From Anaerocolumna jejuensis DSM 15929 (lineage in GTDB: Bacteria > Bacillota > Clostridia > Lachnospirales > Lachnospiraceae): DNA of 64,000 nt. Where the stretch lies: positions 496,001 through 560,000 of the forward strand of contig NZ_FRAC01000006.1 in NCBI RefSeq assembly GCF_900142215.1, written 5' to 3'. The notes beneath the pieces were generated by a model. That model was not told the origin of the DNA. It made no database searches and saw only the letters and a list, made by a program, of their open reading frames with translations. The translations under genes were made by a program, and so were the position numbers. This document shows positions 1 through 8,446 of this stretch, in pieces (position 1 is the stretch's first letter; the number at the start of each line of letters is the position of its first letter).

Positions 1-55
1 CTAAGCCTAATTGTCTTTTCCTCATATCTTCTATAAACTTCTCGTCATACCCCAT
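1..55 (-). CDS. Third gene of the parA operon, start only (partial)
   Basis: The start codon overlaps the stop of the preceding gene (TAATG), so the two are translationally coupled. The window edge cuts the gene after 18 residues (begins MGYDEKFIEDMRK). A GAAAGGTG sequence lies upstream of the ATG. Too little is visible to name it. By position it may belong to the partition or replication module. Confidence 0.6.
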   Translation of the reverse strand, partial: MGYDEKFIEDMRKRQLGL

Positions 56-456
56 TATTTCGCACCTTCTTTCTTCTGATTTTGGATAAAAGTCAATTCT
101 TCTTTGAGGTACATTTCAAGAGCACTTCGTACAACCGCAGATTTGTCCTTATCCCCACCTTCACGCTGTGTTCTCAGTAGGATAGCAGCGATTTGATTTT
201 CACTTATATAGTAACTCATCGGTTTAGTAGCAACTCCTTCAGCCTTGCCCCTCCAGCGCTTGTAGCTACGCTCATTGCGCTTTTTCTTGGTTTCTTCTTT
301 ACTTCCAACAGCACCCATTTTATATGTAGTAGTGGGTTCTTTGGTTTCAGCTTTTTCAACTACCCTGTCTTCTTTATCCTGTTCTACTACTCTATTTAAT
401 CCAAGCATAGCCTTCAGAGGGCTTTGTTTTACCTGTCTTTCTGCTCTTTCTAACAT
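55..456 (-). CDS. Small ribbon-helix-helix-like protein, probable ParB-type partner of ParA
   Basis: 133 residues. The first 75 are charged and probably disordered, with many Lys/Glu. The last 50 (from about residue 80) read as a beta strand followed by two helices, with SYYISENQIAAILL and then KSAVVRSALEMYL, which suits a ribbon-helix-helix DNA-binding fold. It starts two bases after the parA stop, so it is cotranscribed. Small RHH proteins next to ParA act as centromere-binding proteins in type Ib plasmid partition. The partition role is inferred from position and fold; no conserved family was recognised. Confidence 0.6.
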   Translation of the reverse strand: MLERAERQVKQSPLKAMLGLNRVVEQDKEDRVVEKAETKEPTTTYKMGAVGSKEETKKKRNERSYKRWRGKAEGVATKPMSYYISENQIAAILLRTQREGGDKDKSAVVRSALEMYLKEELTFIQNQKKEGAK

Positions 457-458
457 AA

Positions 459-1235
459 TTATTTATCCTCCTCAACCATAGTTATTATTTTATCTGCAAT
501 GCTCTGATACTCTAAGCTAATTTTGGTTTTTGGTGCTTCAAGCACCGCACAAGAACCTATTCTAACGAATTTCTTAGCTGCCGAAGCTCGTGGAATTACG
601 CCCAATACTGTGTGATTTTCTTTCAAATCCTCTAAAACTACCTTGTCTTCGCTAATTCTGCTATCATACATAGTGGCAACAACCCCAAGTATTTTAAGGT
701 TTTCATTAATTTCTTCTGTAAGTTCAGAAACCGTGTCATTGAAAAGTTGAAATGCAAAGTGGCTTAACCTTGATACCTCTGCCGGAATGAGTAAATAATC
801 TGCACAACTGATACAGTTAATTGGTAACAATGATAAAGAAGGTTGACTGTCTATTAATATAAAATCATAGTAATCTTTTATATACCCAAGTGCCTTTTTG
901 AGCTTATACTCGCGATTTTGCGCTTGGAATAAGTTCATCTCCACAGAGGCCAGCATCGGGGTACTCGGTATTATGTTAATATCTAAACCCTCAATACCCA
1001 AATCATAAATCGCATCTGCTATATGCTCTGTAGCCTTACTATCAAATAATGTAGTAATGTTGTATTCCATCTGCATGGGGTCTATTCCTACACTCTGGCT
1101 TAAAGAACTTTGACTGTCTGCATCCACCATCAAAATTTTGAAATTTCTTTTTGCTAAAGATACAGCAAGATTATAAGTTAAGGTACTCTTACCAACCCCA
1201 CCTTTCTGATTTCCTACTGCGATTATTTTACCCAT
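459..1235 (-). CDS. parA: ParA/Soj-family partition ATPase
   Basis: A deviant Walker A motif, KGGVGKST, lies near the N-terminus (GNQKGGVGKSTLTYNLA), followed by VDADSQSSLS (A') and FILIDSQPSLSLL (Walker B), as in ParA/Soj/MinD ATPases. Known family members drive plasmid or chromosome segregation on the nucleoid together with a centromere-binding protein. The open frame extends to 1250, but GGAGGAAGAAAGT sits just before the internal ATG at 1235, so MGKIIAVGNQ is the likelier N-terminus (258 residues). No N-terminal helix-turn-helix is present, so this is the short type Ib/Soj form. The next two genes are coupled to it. Confidence 0.93.
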   Translation of the reverse strand: MGKIIAVGNQKGGVGKSTLTYNLAVSLAKRNFKILMVDADSQSSLSQSVGIDPMQMEYNITTLFDSKATEHIADAIYDLGIEGLDINIIPSTPMLASVEMNLFQAQNREYKLKKALGYIKDYYDFILIDSQPSLSLLPINCISCADYLLIPAEVSRLSHFAFQLFNDTVSELTEEINENLKILGVVATMYDSRISEDKVVLEDLKENHTVLGVIPRASAAKKFVRIGSCAVLEAPKTKISLEYQSIADKIITMVEEDK

Positions 1236-1521
1236 ACTTTCTTCCTCCATAACTCTCTATTTTTATTGATTACTCAACTATGATGTCATATGTGCTATAT
1301 ACACGGTATACCGCGTTGCAGTCAGGATATCCATAACTTTTTGACATCAAAACTCAAGTTTGTGAGAATGCTACGATTGCAGGGTTTCATCAATACCGTG
1401 GTTCTGGTCGTTATTACAATGAAATTCTCTGGTGCCAGGAAAATTATTAAGGCTTATTAAGACCTAAGAAGTGTAAGCACTGACCTTTATCATTGTAATT
1501 TGTTAGGTCTTAATTAAATGC

Positions 1522-1556
1522 AAAAAAAGAAAAGTACCCCAAGTTGAGATACTTTT
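1522..1556 (-). terminator. Terminator-like hairpin
   Basis: On the minus strand AAAAGTA pairs with TACTTTT around a 13-base loop and is followed by a T-rich run (TTTTCTTTTTTT). It may be a second stop signal for transcription coming from 1734-2270, shielding the parA region. Confidence 0.5.
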
Positions 1557-1611
1557 GAATGAAACTGGCTAGAACTTACCATATTAGCTACAATAATTAA
1601 TCTGCTCCACT

Positions 1612-1650
1612 GGGGATGCGGGGCACAATGTAAATTGTGCCCTCGACTGC
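1612..1650 (+). repeat. GGGATGCGGGG hairpin element 1
   Basis: First member of a dispersed family. The left flank is GGGGATGCG, the stem is GGGCACAAT (1621-1629) with ATTGTGCCC (1634-1642), and the right flank is CTCGACTGC. The flanks are alike across the window while the stem sequence changes but stays self-complementary. There is no T-run on either side, so it is not an ordinary intrinsic terminator. Confidence 0.7.
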
Positions 1651-1685
1651 AAAGGTTGTGCCTATGCTCCTAGATAAAGAAAGGC

Positions 1686-1722
1686 AGAAAAAAAGTACCC
1701 AATCTGCTTAGTGATTGGATAC
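1686..1722 (-). terminator. Intrinsic terminator after 1734-2270
   Basis: On the minus strand GTATCCAATC pairs with GATTGGGTAC around an 8-base loop, followed by a run of T. It lies 12 bases past the stop of the upstream gene. Confidence 0.75.
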
Positions 1723-1733
1723 CCATTCCTATC

Positions 1734-2270
1734 TTAATATTCACTATCTAAATACATACAACAATATTTTATTCCACTCTCAATAATGATTTTAAAAGTA
1801 TCTGTTGGTTTTTCTACTTCATATTTACATTTATATATCTTTGCATAAGCAGGCTCGCGTCGATTCATTACTATTGCTTGTCTACCCTCATTATCTGCAC
1901 TTACAAAATATATTTGAGTTCCTTGTGTATACTCTACGGGCATCTCCTCAGCCAATTTAAACAGTATCTTAATTAATCTTAGAGGTATTTGTTTATACAC
2001 TGCTTTAGATACCATCTTTATCCCGTTATAATTTTCTTGCAACTCATTTATATCTTTAACTACAACATCACCAACACTACTTGAAACTTCTTCGATTTGT
2101 TCTGCTAAATCAAAATTATGTATATCATAGCCTTTTATATGACCTAATCTTTCTTCTTCTAATTCAGCTGATTCAAAATATATCAGCTCTTTCTTCTCTA
2201 CAATATGCTCTTCTAAATCTAAATTCAACTTCTTATACTCATCTGTTCTTTTGTCCATGTTATCTCCCAT
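1734..2270 (-). CDS. Hypothetical protein, 178 residues
   Basis: Not recognised. It is an acidic, Lys/Glu-rich, cytoplasmic protein with no signal peptide or membrane segment. The N-terminal third is mostly charged helix. The C-terminal part (from residue 90) has alternating hydrophobic strands (ALRLIKILFKLAEE-like helix, then IYFVSADNEGRQAIV). An AGGAG sequence precedes the first ATG, and GGGAGATAAC precedes a second in-frame ATG at codon 5 (MDKRTDEYKK), so either start is possible. It is a single gene with its own terminator. Confidence 0.7.
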   Translation of the reverse strand: MGDNMDKRTDEYKKLNLDLEEHIVEKKELIYFESAELEEERLGHIKGYDIHNFDLAEQIEEVSSSVGDVVVKDINELQENYNGIKMVSKAVYKQIPLRLIKILFKLAEEMPVEYTQGTQIYFVSADNEGRQAIVMNRREPAYAKIYKCKYEVEKPTDTFKIIIESGIKYCCMYLDSEY

Positions 2271-2382
2271 AATACCCTTCTCCTATCGTTGTTTTATGTC
2301 TAAATATAGTATATTTAAAAGTCTATGCTTATTCAAGTTATATTTAATACTTACATTACGTCATATATCCTCTCAATAAACA

Positions 2383-2425
2383 ACGGGGCAAATCATTTTG
2401 TTGATTTGCCCCTCTATCTTTACTG
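2383..2425 (+). repeat. Hairpin element 2
   Basis: Stem GGGGCAAATCA (2385-2395) with TGATTTGCCCC (2402-2412). It sits 16 bases past the stop of the Fic gene. The left flank keeps only ACGGGG; the right flank begins TCTATC. Confidence 0.65.
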
Positions 2426-2428
2426 TAG

Positions 2429-3538
2429 CTATACAATTAGCTTATAAATGGTTGGTTTACCATTATATCGTGCTAAATACCCTTTTTCAACGAGTCCATC
2501 CAATATTTCTTTTGCGTAAATATCAGTTACACCGAATATTTTAGCAAATTTCAAAATTGAGATTTCAGAGCTTGAACTTTTTTTCATCTTTATCAATACT
2601 CTGCTTTCAAATTCAGATAACCTATGTTGTGATGCTTTTGCAGAAATTATACTTTGCTCCAATATATTAAGCATATAAACGATAAAAGGAGTTATATCTA
2701 AATACTTCTTGCCCCCGTCTATCTGTACTTCCTCACTCTCTTTTAAGGTTCTGTAATACCCATTGAGATTATCATTAATACAACGTGATATAGGCATTGC
2801 ACCTACTTTACCATAACCAGCATTTTTTAAAATTGAGGACATCATAATTCTCGATGTTCTACCATTGCCATCAGGATATGGATGAATATATACAAAGTAA
2901 AAATGAAATACAATAGCTTTTAGAATATCATCTAACTTTGACAACTCTAAAAAAGCATAAAGGTTATTCAATCTTTCCTCAATCTTTTCTGGTATCTCTG
3001 GTGTATGAATAATTTCTGTTTCAGTTCTTACAGTTACCATACCCTTCCGATATTTCTCACCACGTTGTCCTTCATTCTCACATACACCTTCGACTACTGT
3101 TTCCCAGATGGTCTGTAGATTATTGATGCTCGGCTTTATATCCATAGCATAGTTAAAAGCCTTTATACTATTTACAACCATTGCATCATCTTTGGTTTTT
3201 GGTGTACTTTTCATAGCATTAATAACATTTTCTACTGTGGTTCGTGCACCTTCAATGGTAGCCGAATGATAATTGTCAATAATAACATTATCTCTATAAG
3301 CTTCATCACCGATTTCCATATCTTTATATAGCAAATTTATTTCATGAATAGAAGTAGGTAAAGATAAGAACATTGATTCTGACTGACAACAAATAATTTC
3401 TTCATTTATGCCTCTCAATCCAAAATCAGTTCTAAACAGCTTCCTCAACTCTAACTCTAGTCCAGCATTAACATCACCATTTTGTTCTTTTCTCTTTAAA
3501 GTATTATAGCTTTCATAATGTATCATTCTGCTCACCAC
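2429..3538 (-). CDS. Fic-domain protein (AMPylase-type) with N-terminal inhibitory motif and C-terminal winged helix
   Basis: 369 residues. The catalytic Fic motif HPYPDGNGR is at 219-227 (consensus HxFx(D/E)GNGRxxR, followed by TSR). An inhibitory-helix motif, SATIEG, at 92-97 matches the (S/T)xxxE(G/N) motif of self-inhibited class II Fic proteins. The last 70 residues resemble a winged helix-turn-helix (SEISILKFAKIFGVTDIYAKEILDGL). Fic enzymes transfer AMP or other nucleotide moieties from nucleotides onto proteins; the target here is unknown. It could be a stress or defence regulator, or a self-contained toxin. It is monocistronic, with a divergent gene at 3828. Confidence 0.9.
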   Translation of the reverse strand: MVSRMIHYESYNTLKRKEQNGDVNAGLELELRKLFRTDFGLRGINEEIICCQSESMFLSLPTSIHEINLLYKDMEIGDEAYRDNVIIDNYHSATIEGARTTVENVINAMKSTPKTKDDAMVVNSIKAFNYAMDIKPSINNLQTIWETVVEGVCENEGQRGEKYRKGMVTVRTETEIIHTPEIPEKIEERLNNLYAFLELSKLDDILKAIVFHFYFVYIHPYPDGNGRTSRIMMSSILKNAGYGKVGAMPISRCINDNLNGYYRTLKESEEVQIDGGKKYLDITPFIVYMLNILEQSIISAKASQHRLSEFESRVLIKMKKSSSSEISILKFAKIFGVTDIYAKEILDGLVEKGYLARYNGKPTIYKLIV

Positions 3539-3659
3539 CTTTTACCATTTTATGATTATTGTCCATTATAACATTTTTATTTACCTTTGGCATCATAAAG
3601 TTTAAGACAACATAGACTACTTTTTGCAAACCTCATAAAATCAATTACTTTGCTAAATT

Positions 3660-3705
3660 GGGGATGCGGGGCTTTGGAACAAAGCCCATTACTCCTTATT
3701 GGCTA
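3660..3705 (+). repeat. Hairpin element 3
   Basis: GGGGATGCG flank, stem GGGCTTT (3669-3675) with AAAGCCC (3681-3687), right flank ATTACTCCTTATTGGCTA. It lies between the divergent Fic and ART-HD genes, so it cannot be a 3' end signal for either. Confidence 0.65.
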
Positions 3706-3827
3706 ACCTATGCAAATTAAACATATAGTCCATATAGACGCTCGCCTTCGGCTCGCTCTCGTTTTCTATTTGATATCCACCATAGCATTATGTTATAATC
3801 TGTAAGATACCCCAAGGAGGAGAACAT

Positions 3828-5180
3828 ATGAATATTGTAGATGTTATGCAAGCATCCAACGGAGTTACAGACCAAGTAAATCAAATTACAGAAGAACTTT
3901 TCCAACCCTTTGAATGTGAGGGTTGGACTTACTCTGATTTTGTTCAATACATTACTGATTTAGGTTTAGATATAACCAACTTTTACGTTACTGATAGTAA
4001 GATGCTGAATTGTTTTTATATAGATTACAAAAATGGGATTTATATTGATTGCACTGTCTTTGAGAAAGGTATGCTCGAATTTATGAAGCTACCTGAAAGA
4101 ATCAATGCTAGTAAAGATAAAATCAAAGAATTACTGGATAACCAAGACTATCTATGCTTTTATCTTTTTGTACCTACTAGTTTAAAGGTTTATGACTTCC
4201 ATCGTAGATACAAAGACATCAAGACTACCCAAGTGGCAGAGGTATGGCTTGATATTTACACTGACTTTGATTTTGGATTTGAAATATGGGGCAAGGCTGT
4301 TCTTGATTATGTATTTCAATTCTGCCAGCCAACTGAAATCACTGAGCCGCTTACTATATACAGAGGTATAGGAACTCAAAGTACACCATTAGAAAACTCT
4401 TACTCTTGGACTACTGACCTCAATGTTGCACTTTGGTTTGCCACCAGATTTGGTTATGGTCAGGCTATCGCTACTGCAACTGTTTACCCTGAGGACATAC
4501 TATTTTATACTGATGATAGAAATGAAAAAGAGGTGATTGTAAGATATGGAAACCTTAAAGAAGTTAAATTATTAGACCTTGAACCTTGCAGTCAGGATAC
4601 TTTACAATCTCTCGTTAATAAGCATTACCCTTATTACAACGGTTATGGTAGATTCATTGACTCTGATTGGTTTACTGGCGATTCCCACGATTTTTCTCAT
4701 ACTGCCAGAGTGCTATTTTACAGCCTTATGGTTGCTGATACCCTTAAAGTACAAGATATTGAGGACATACAGATTCTTGCATACTGCAGCATTTTCCACG
4801 ACACTGGCCGGTGCCATGACGGGGTTGATGAAAACCATGGATATGAAAGTGTTAACAGACTTGAAGAAGAGGATGATTTAGATGTATTACCCTTTGACCT
4901 GTCATATGAAAACCTGCTGATTGCTAAGGATATTATTAGATACCATTGTATTTCGGATGAGGAAGGCATATCCAGAATCACTGAGAATACCCTGATTAGT
5001 GATAAAAACAGAGCAGTACATTTATATAAAATTTTTAAGGATGCTGACTGTCTTGACCGGGTGCGATTTAACAACTATAGATATGAGTTTGATATTGAAT
5101 ATCTGAGATTTGCTGAATCAAGGCGGTTGCTCTTTATTGTAGATGGCTTATTTAAAGGAAAAATTGAAAAAATGCTGTAA
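3828..5180 (+). CDS. Two-domain protein: ADP-ribosyltransferase-like domain fused to an HD phosphohydrolase domain
   Basis: 450 residues, start set by a near-perfect AAGGAGGAGAACAT. Residues about 170-255 carry the three signatures of R-S-E type ADP-ribosyltransferases: YRG at 178-180, SWTT at 193-196 (the STS-like strand, followed by NVALWFA), and EKE at 233-235 (the ExE pair). Residues about 280-450 carry an HD domain: HDFSH at 287-291 and FHDTGRCHD at 323-331, typical metal ligands of phosphohydrolases acting on nucleotides. The N-terminal 170 residues are not recognised. It is one of few plus-strand genes and stands alone. A toxin-like transferase joined to a nucleotide hydrolase suggests a self-regulated effector or a modifier/eraser pair; that is inference. 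Confidence 0.75.
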   Translation: MNIVDVMQASNGVTDQVNQITEELFQPFECEGWTYSDFVQYITDLGLDITNFYVTDSKMLNCFYIDYKNGIYIDCTVFEKGMLEFMKLPERINASKDKIKELLDNQDYLCFYLFVPTSLKVYDFHRRYKDIKTTQVAEVWLDIYTDFDFGFEIWGKAVLDYVFQFCQPTEITEPLTIYRGIGTQSTPLENSYSWTTDLNVALWFATRFGYGQAIATATVYPEDILFYTDDRNEKEVIVRYGNLKEVKLLDLEPCSQDTLQSLVNKHYPYYNGYGRFIDSDWFTGDSHDFSHTARVLFYSLMVADTLKVQDIEDIQILAYCSIFHDTGRCHDGVDENHGYESVNRLEEEDDLDVLPFDLSYENLLIAKDIIRYHCISDEEGISRITENTLISDKNRAVHLYKIFKDADCLDRVRFNNYRYEFDIEYLRFAESRRLLFIVDGLFKGKIEKML

Positions 5181-5233
5181 TACCTTGAATAATGCTCATA
5201 GGCTCTTATCTGCAATTGATTACTACGGTTGCT

Positions 5234-5300
5234 ACGGGGGCAACGGGGCAATGCTTAAAGATAGAGGGGCGAATTACATTCGCCCCTCTATCGTACTGTT
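5234..5300 (+). repeat. Hairpin element 4
   Basis: Long stem GATAGAGGGGCGAAT (5260-5274) with its complement at 5278-5292, preceded by ACGGGGGCAACGGGGC. It lies between two convergent genes (3828-5180 and 5355-6581) and keeps the same orientation as the others. Confidence 0.65.
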
Positions 5301-5354
5301 ATGCTATATATATGTAAATATTACATTACCCATATTATTTTCCTGTCTTGTCGC

Positions 5355-6581
5355 CTATTTACCCTTCTTCTTACTTCCCTTTGAGGCCTGCGATTTAGTG
5401 GATTTTGGCTTGGTGGACTTCTTTGGGTTTACTTGTGGTTCGGTGTCATTGGAAGTGTATTCAAAGGAGAAATCTTCAAAGCGAATACCCCAATTATCAT
5501 CGTCATTTTCATCCAAATCCAACGCTTTACAAGGCATTGCTGGGTATTCATGATTACAATTACCCCAACCTATACCAAAATGAAGGTCTTTATACATTTG
5601 ATACATTTGGTATATAATATTCTTTTCCTCTTCTGACATTATCTCTTCAAATTCATAGAATAACTCACCTAATGTATTACCTAAATCTCGTTTAGCACTT
5701 TCAAATTCATCTAGTTTCTTTTGTTTTTCTTCGACTGCCTTCCAATCAATGTATACAGACTTTTGATGTGTAATATCTATTACATTTTCATACTTAAGGT
5801 AATCTTCAAATGCACTTTTAGTATGAAACCTTTCGTTTCTGTCGGCCACTTTAATATCTGAATTATCCCAAACAAAAGTATTTTGGTTTATTTTAAGCAT
5901 ATGGTTTATTAATTGAATTGCTTTTTCTTCCTTTGTACCTTTAGAGATTAACTTACCCAACATCTTCTCTATCGTCATAGATTGACCTACAAATGTCATT
6001 CCTGCTGCATTATGCTGCATACTTATTCTTGAGTAATCAGCATATTGTTCCATTACTACAGAATAATTATTTTTACCAACCTCATACTCATACTCAATTA
6101 TTCTTACCCTATCCTTATGAACCTTATATGGTTGGCATAATTCAAAAACAAATCCTTCAACAGGTTTTGTTCTATAAAAATTAATAACAGCATTAGTATA
6201 AGCCTCTTCGAAATTTCTAACGTTATTTGCAGTATAGTAAAAACAACCACCATCAAGCACAGTTACTCTGTAGCTTTTATTACCATAGGGTAGATTTGAT
6301 AATCCATTTATTAAATTAAGTTCCAAATCATTATCATTGAACTCAGTTACTTTGATTAATTTAAAATTTTGTTTCTCATCCTTCACAAATTCCCAATTAT
6401 CCTCAAAATCATACAGCCTATCTCTAAAATATTCTATGGCACTTTTTCTTAATCCATTAGCCATATTACTCAAATTAAAAGATGCTCTTACTCTTGCATC
6501 TTCCTCATTATCGGCCTTTACTATTGCCTGAATTAGTGTCCCGTCAGGTCTCTTAAAATCTACTATAAACATACTATACAC
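5355..6581 (-). CDS. Hypothetical protein with basic Lys/Ser C-terminal tail, 408 residues
   Basis: Not recognised. No signal peptide or membrane segment. The first 110 residues look like a small alpha/beta unit (FIVDFKRPDGTLIQAIVKADNEEDAR), and a similar strand-rich unit may repeat at about 100-180 (YRVTVLDGGCFYYTANNVRNFEEAYTNA), each with a strand followed by an EExA helix. The last 25 residues are Lys/Ser/Thr-rich and likely disordered or nucleic-acid binding. AGAAGGG lies upstream of a pair of ATGs three codons apart. Confidence 0.7.
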   Translation of the reverse strand: MYSMFIVDFKRPDGTLIQAIVKADNEEDARVRASFNLSNMANGLRKSAIEYFRDRLYDFEDNWEFVKDEKQNFKLIKVTEFNDNDLELNLINGLSNLPYGNKSYRVTVLDGGCFYYTANNVRNFEEAYTNAVINFYRTKPVEGFVFELCQPYKVHKDRVRIIEYEYEVGKNNYSVVMEQYADYSRISMQHNAAGMTFVGQSMTIEKMLGKLISKGTKEEKAIQLINHMLKINQNTFVWDNSDIKVADRNERFHTKSAFEDYLKYENVIDITHQKSVYIDWKAVEEKQKKLDEFESAKRDLGNTLGELFYEFEEIMSEEEKNIIYQMYQMYKDLHFGIGWGNCNHEYPAMPCKALDLDENDDDNWGIRFEDFSFEYTSNDTEPQVNPKKSTKPKSTKSQASKGSKKKGK

Positions 6582-6631
6582 TACCCTTCTAATTATAATC
6601 TTGTTGTCCGGGACTCTCGTTTACTCTAATT

Positions 6632-6665
6632 GGGATAAGGGCGGGCGAATGTTCATTCGCCCCAT
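6632..6665 (+). repeat. Hairpin element 5
   Basis: Stem GGGCGAAT (6643-6650) with ATTCGCCC (6655-6662), preceded by GGGATAAGGGC. It is 13 bases past the stop of 6678-7094. Confidence 0.6.
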
Positions 6666-6677
6666 TACCTTCTGGCT

Positions 6678-7094
6678 CTACATATGGCTTTTTATAAATG
6701 CAATATCTTTTTCATTATCAGCTTTAAATATCTCATAAAAGTTATTATTCCAACTCTTTCTTATCATTTCTTGCTCTTCTTCAAGTGCTTCTATTAGCTT
6801 TTCTAAAAATAAAGTTCTCGCAGTATTTTGGTCTAATTTTTGGATAATAGATGCATTTTTATTTATATTACAATCTACTGTGTAATACCAATCAGCTAAA
6901 CCCAAATCAATCTTATCACCATATACACGATAGACTTCTAAAAAATAACCATTATCTATCTGTGGATGAAATCCTGTAACTATACCTACTCTACCATTAT
7001 CTAACTCTACAATATCAAACAAATCATAAATAAAATTAGCTTCTGTCCCATCTCTATATATTGTAGGTTTCTCTGTTCTTATATCATATCTCAT
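6678..7094 (-). CDS. Hypothetical protein with a KOW/SH3-like strand segment
   Basis: 138 residues from the ATG at 7094, which follows GGAGGATAAGATT; the open frame could start 24 bases earlier but those ATGs lack a ribosome site. Residues about 25-45 read DIVELDNGRVGIVTGF, a pattern seen in KOW/SH3-like beta barrels. The C-terminal half is helical and charged. Function unknown. A TGGACA...CATAAA element lies about 190 bases upstream. Confidence 0.65.
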   Translation of the reverse strand: MRYDIRTEKPTIYRDGTEANFIYDLFDIVELDNGRVGIVTGFHPQIDNGYFLEVYRVYGDKIDLGLADWYYTVDCNINKNASIIQKLDQNTARTLFLEKLIEALEEEQEMIRKSWNNNFYEIFKADNEKDIAFIKSHM

Positions 7095-7146
7095 AATCTT
7101 ATCCTCCATAGTGTTCATTTATCACTGCCATATACCATATAACCTA

Positions 7147-7366
7147 TTTCCAAACTACCCTTATGTAATCTATCTTTCTACTCACTCTTTTCATCTTTAT
7201 AACAACATTCCCCGGAGCAAGATTTTCTTTAACAATTTTACTAACCCTCTCCTTATACTTTTTAGTTAAATCAGCAAGTGTTTATGTCCAATAATTCTTC
7301 AACTGTCCATCCAATGTTAAAAAGCCTGTAAATACAACAAAAGAAAATTTCCTACCAGTAGAACGG
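7147..7366 (-). pseudogene. Possible broken small reading frame in a long leader
   Basis: Translated on the minus strand, one frame reads protein-like from about 7366 (FVVFTGFLTLDGQLKNYWT), meets a TAA, then continues ADLTKKYKERVSKIVKENL and on to a TAG at 7147 after VSRKIDYIRVVWK. No ATG start is present; AAGGAGAGGG lies inside. It may be a decayed gene with one internal stop, or chance coding in the leader of 6678-7094. Low confidence. Confidence 0.25.
7281..7309 (-). promoter_or_regulatory. TGGACA-17-CATAAA element
   Basis: On the minus strand TGGACA (7304-7309) is followed 17 bases later by CATAAA (7281-7286). The spacing matches a -35/-10 pair. Related elements with 17-19 base spacers lie at 12122, 13967, 32505 and 62263, all reading toward minus-strand genes. 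Confidence 0.45.
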
Positions 7367-7418
7367 GATGCGGGGCAAGAGAAGAGGGCAAGTGATTTAT
7401 ACACTTGCCCCGGACTGC
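7364..7418 (+). repeat. Hairpin element 6
   Basis: CGGGATGCGGGGC flank, stem GGGCAAGTG (7386-7394) with CACTTGCCC (7402-7410), right flank CGGACTGC. Lies 20 bases past the stop of 7430-8335. Confidence 0.75.
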
Positions 7419-7429
7419 ATACTGCTTAA

Positions 7430-8335
7430 TTATTCAGTTATTTCTTTATTGATGGTTTCGGTGCCTGGGATTACACCCGGAACAATAATACCCTTGGCTT
7501 TGCCCTCTCTTACTGCTTTCTCATACTCCTCTTGGGCCTGTGTCCAAAGGCTGCCCTCTACAAGAATATCATGACAAAGATTTAGGTTATTGTAAAAACA
7601 CTTTTGGTTGCGGTCACATAATTGCTTTGCTGCTAAGATACCCAATTCATCAAATAATTCATCTGTTTTTCCATGATAATTTTCATAAATTAACATTAGT
7701 ACAAAAGGAAGAATAATATCATTTAAACTTAGGATTGCAAGGGCATCCATCTCACCATCTTTAATAATTCTGCGCTTACCTGAAAAATAATAATCTAATT
7801 TCAGGTTAACCAAGTTATCGGCTACTTCTTTATAAAACCTTTCCTTATCAAATCCATCTGAAGGAAGCGGTTCTTTCTGTCTACCCTCAATGTTTTCCTC
7901 ATATTTTGCAGTTACCACATAAATTAGGTGGTCATACTTGCTCTCCAATATATATTCTATCAAGATAGTTCCTTTTATGGTGCGGGAGGTTTCCTTTTGT
8001 ATACAGACCAATTTTTTATGATAGGAGTCAATATATTCCTCAATGTCCTTATCTGGGATTACTTTCCCGTAGAAGGCATTCTTGGTTCTGAAATCCTTTC
8101 TTGTATCAATACCCAGCACCTTTAGAACCTTAGCCATCGTTAATCCTGCTGCCCTCGCTATCACTTCTATGCTATACCCTTGAAGGTACAATGTATTCAG
8201 TGATTCCAACATTACTTCGTCCGGGACCAGGTATTTGTCATTAAGTTCAATCATTCTGCCACCAAAGGCTTGCAGTACCCTTTTACATTCTTCTATCTGT
8301 TCAATCTTATCTATTAATTTCTTATCTTTTATCAT
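7430..8335 (-). CDS. Tandem paralog 1 of an unrecognised family (N-terminal HTH-like segment)
   Basis: 301 residues, start set by AGGAGGCCGAGCCT. Residues 53-62 (GYSIEVIARA) look like a helix-turn-helix and are followed by KVLGIDTRKDFRTKNAFYG at 72-90. The same layout (GxSI(E/D)x(I/L)A then an (I/L)xRPxG-like stretch ending in YG) recurs in the genes at 8447, 10068 and 10900. The middle has a strand pattern (TILIEYILES...LIYVVTAKY) and then DIILPFVLMLIYENY, also shared. The C-terminal 60 residues (QAQEEYEKAVREGKAKGIIVPG) are specific to this copy. No enzyme signature seen. Confidence 0.75.
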   Translation of the reverse strand: MIKDKKLIDKIEQIEECKRVLQAFGGRMIELNDKYLVPDEVMLESLNTLYLQGYSIEVIARAAGLTMAKVLKVLGIDTRKDFRTKNAFYGKVIPDKDIEEYIDSYHKKLVCIQKETSRTIKGTILIEYILESKYDHLIYVVTAKYEENIEGRQKEPLPSDGFDKERFYKEVADNLVNLKLDYYFSGKRRIIKDGEMDALAILSLNDIILPFVLMLIYENYHGKTDELFDELGILAAKQLCDRNQKCFYNNLNLCHDILVEGSLWTQAQEEYEKAVREGKAKGIIVPGVIPGTETINKEITE

Positions 8336-8373
8336 AGGCTCGGCCTCCTTTTAGTTGTACAATAACGCGCTTT

Positions 8374-8444
8374 GGGGATGATATCAAGCGGGGTGCAGGG
8401 TGTAGATAGGATGGTAAGTTAATTATTCTTTGCCATCCTATCGC
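8374..8444 (+). repeat. Hairpin element 7
   Basis: GGGGATGATATCAAGCGGGG flank, stem GATAGGATGG (8405-8414) with CCATCCTATC (8433-8442). Directly after the stop of 8447-9955. Confidence 0.6.
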
Positions 8445-8446
8445 TT

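Larger units (their letters stand above)
1236..1733. promoter_or_regulatory. Non-coding region upstream of parA; candidate centromere/operator
   Basis: No gene was found here. At 1301-1316 there is a near-perfect palindrome centred on CGGTATACCG. At about 1454-1464 and 1505-1514 lies an inverted repeat (TTAAGACCTAA / TTAGGTCTTAA) separated by roughly 40 bases. Two terminator-like hairpins and one GGGATGCGGGG element occupy the right part. Centromeres of type Ib partition systems often lie next to parA and contain inverted or direct repeats, so the palindromes are candidate parS or ParA operator sites. Confidence 0.4.

Noticed and set aside
3738..3762. GC-rich CGCTCGCCTTCGGC stretch, also at 55889
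   Set aside because: Probably a simple GC-rich hairpin common in Firmicutes; only two clear copies, no context to give it meaning.
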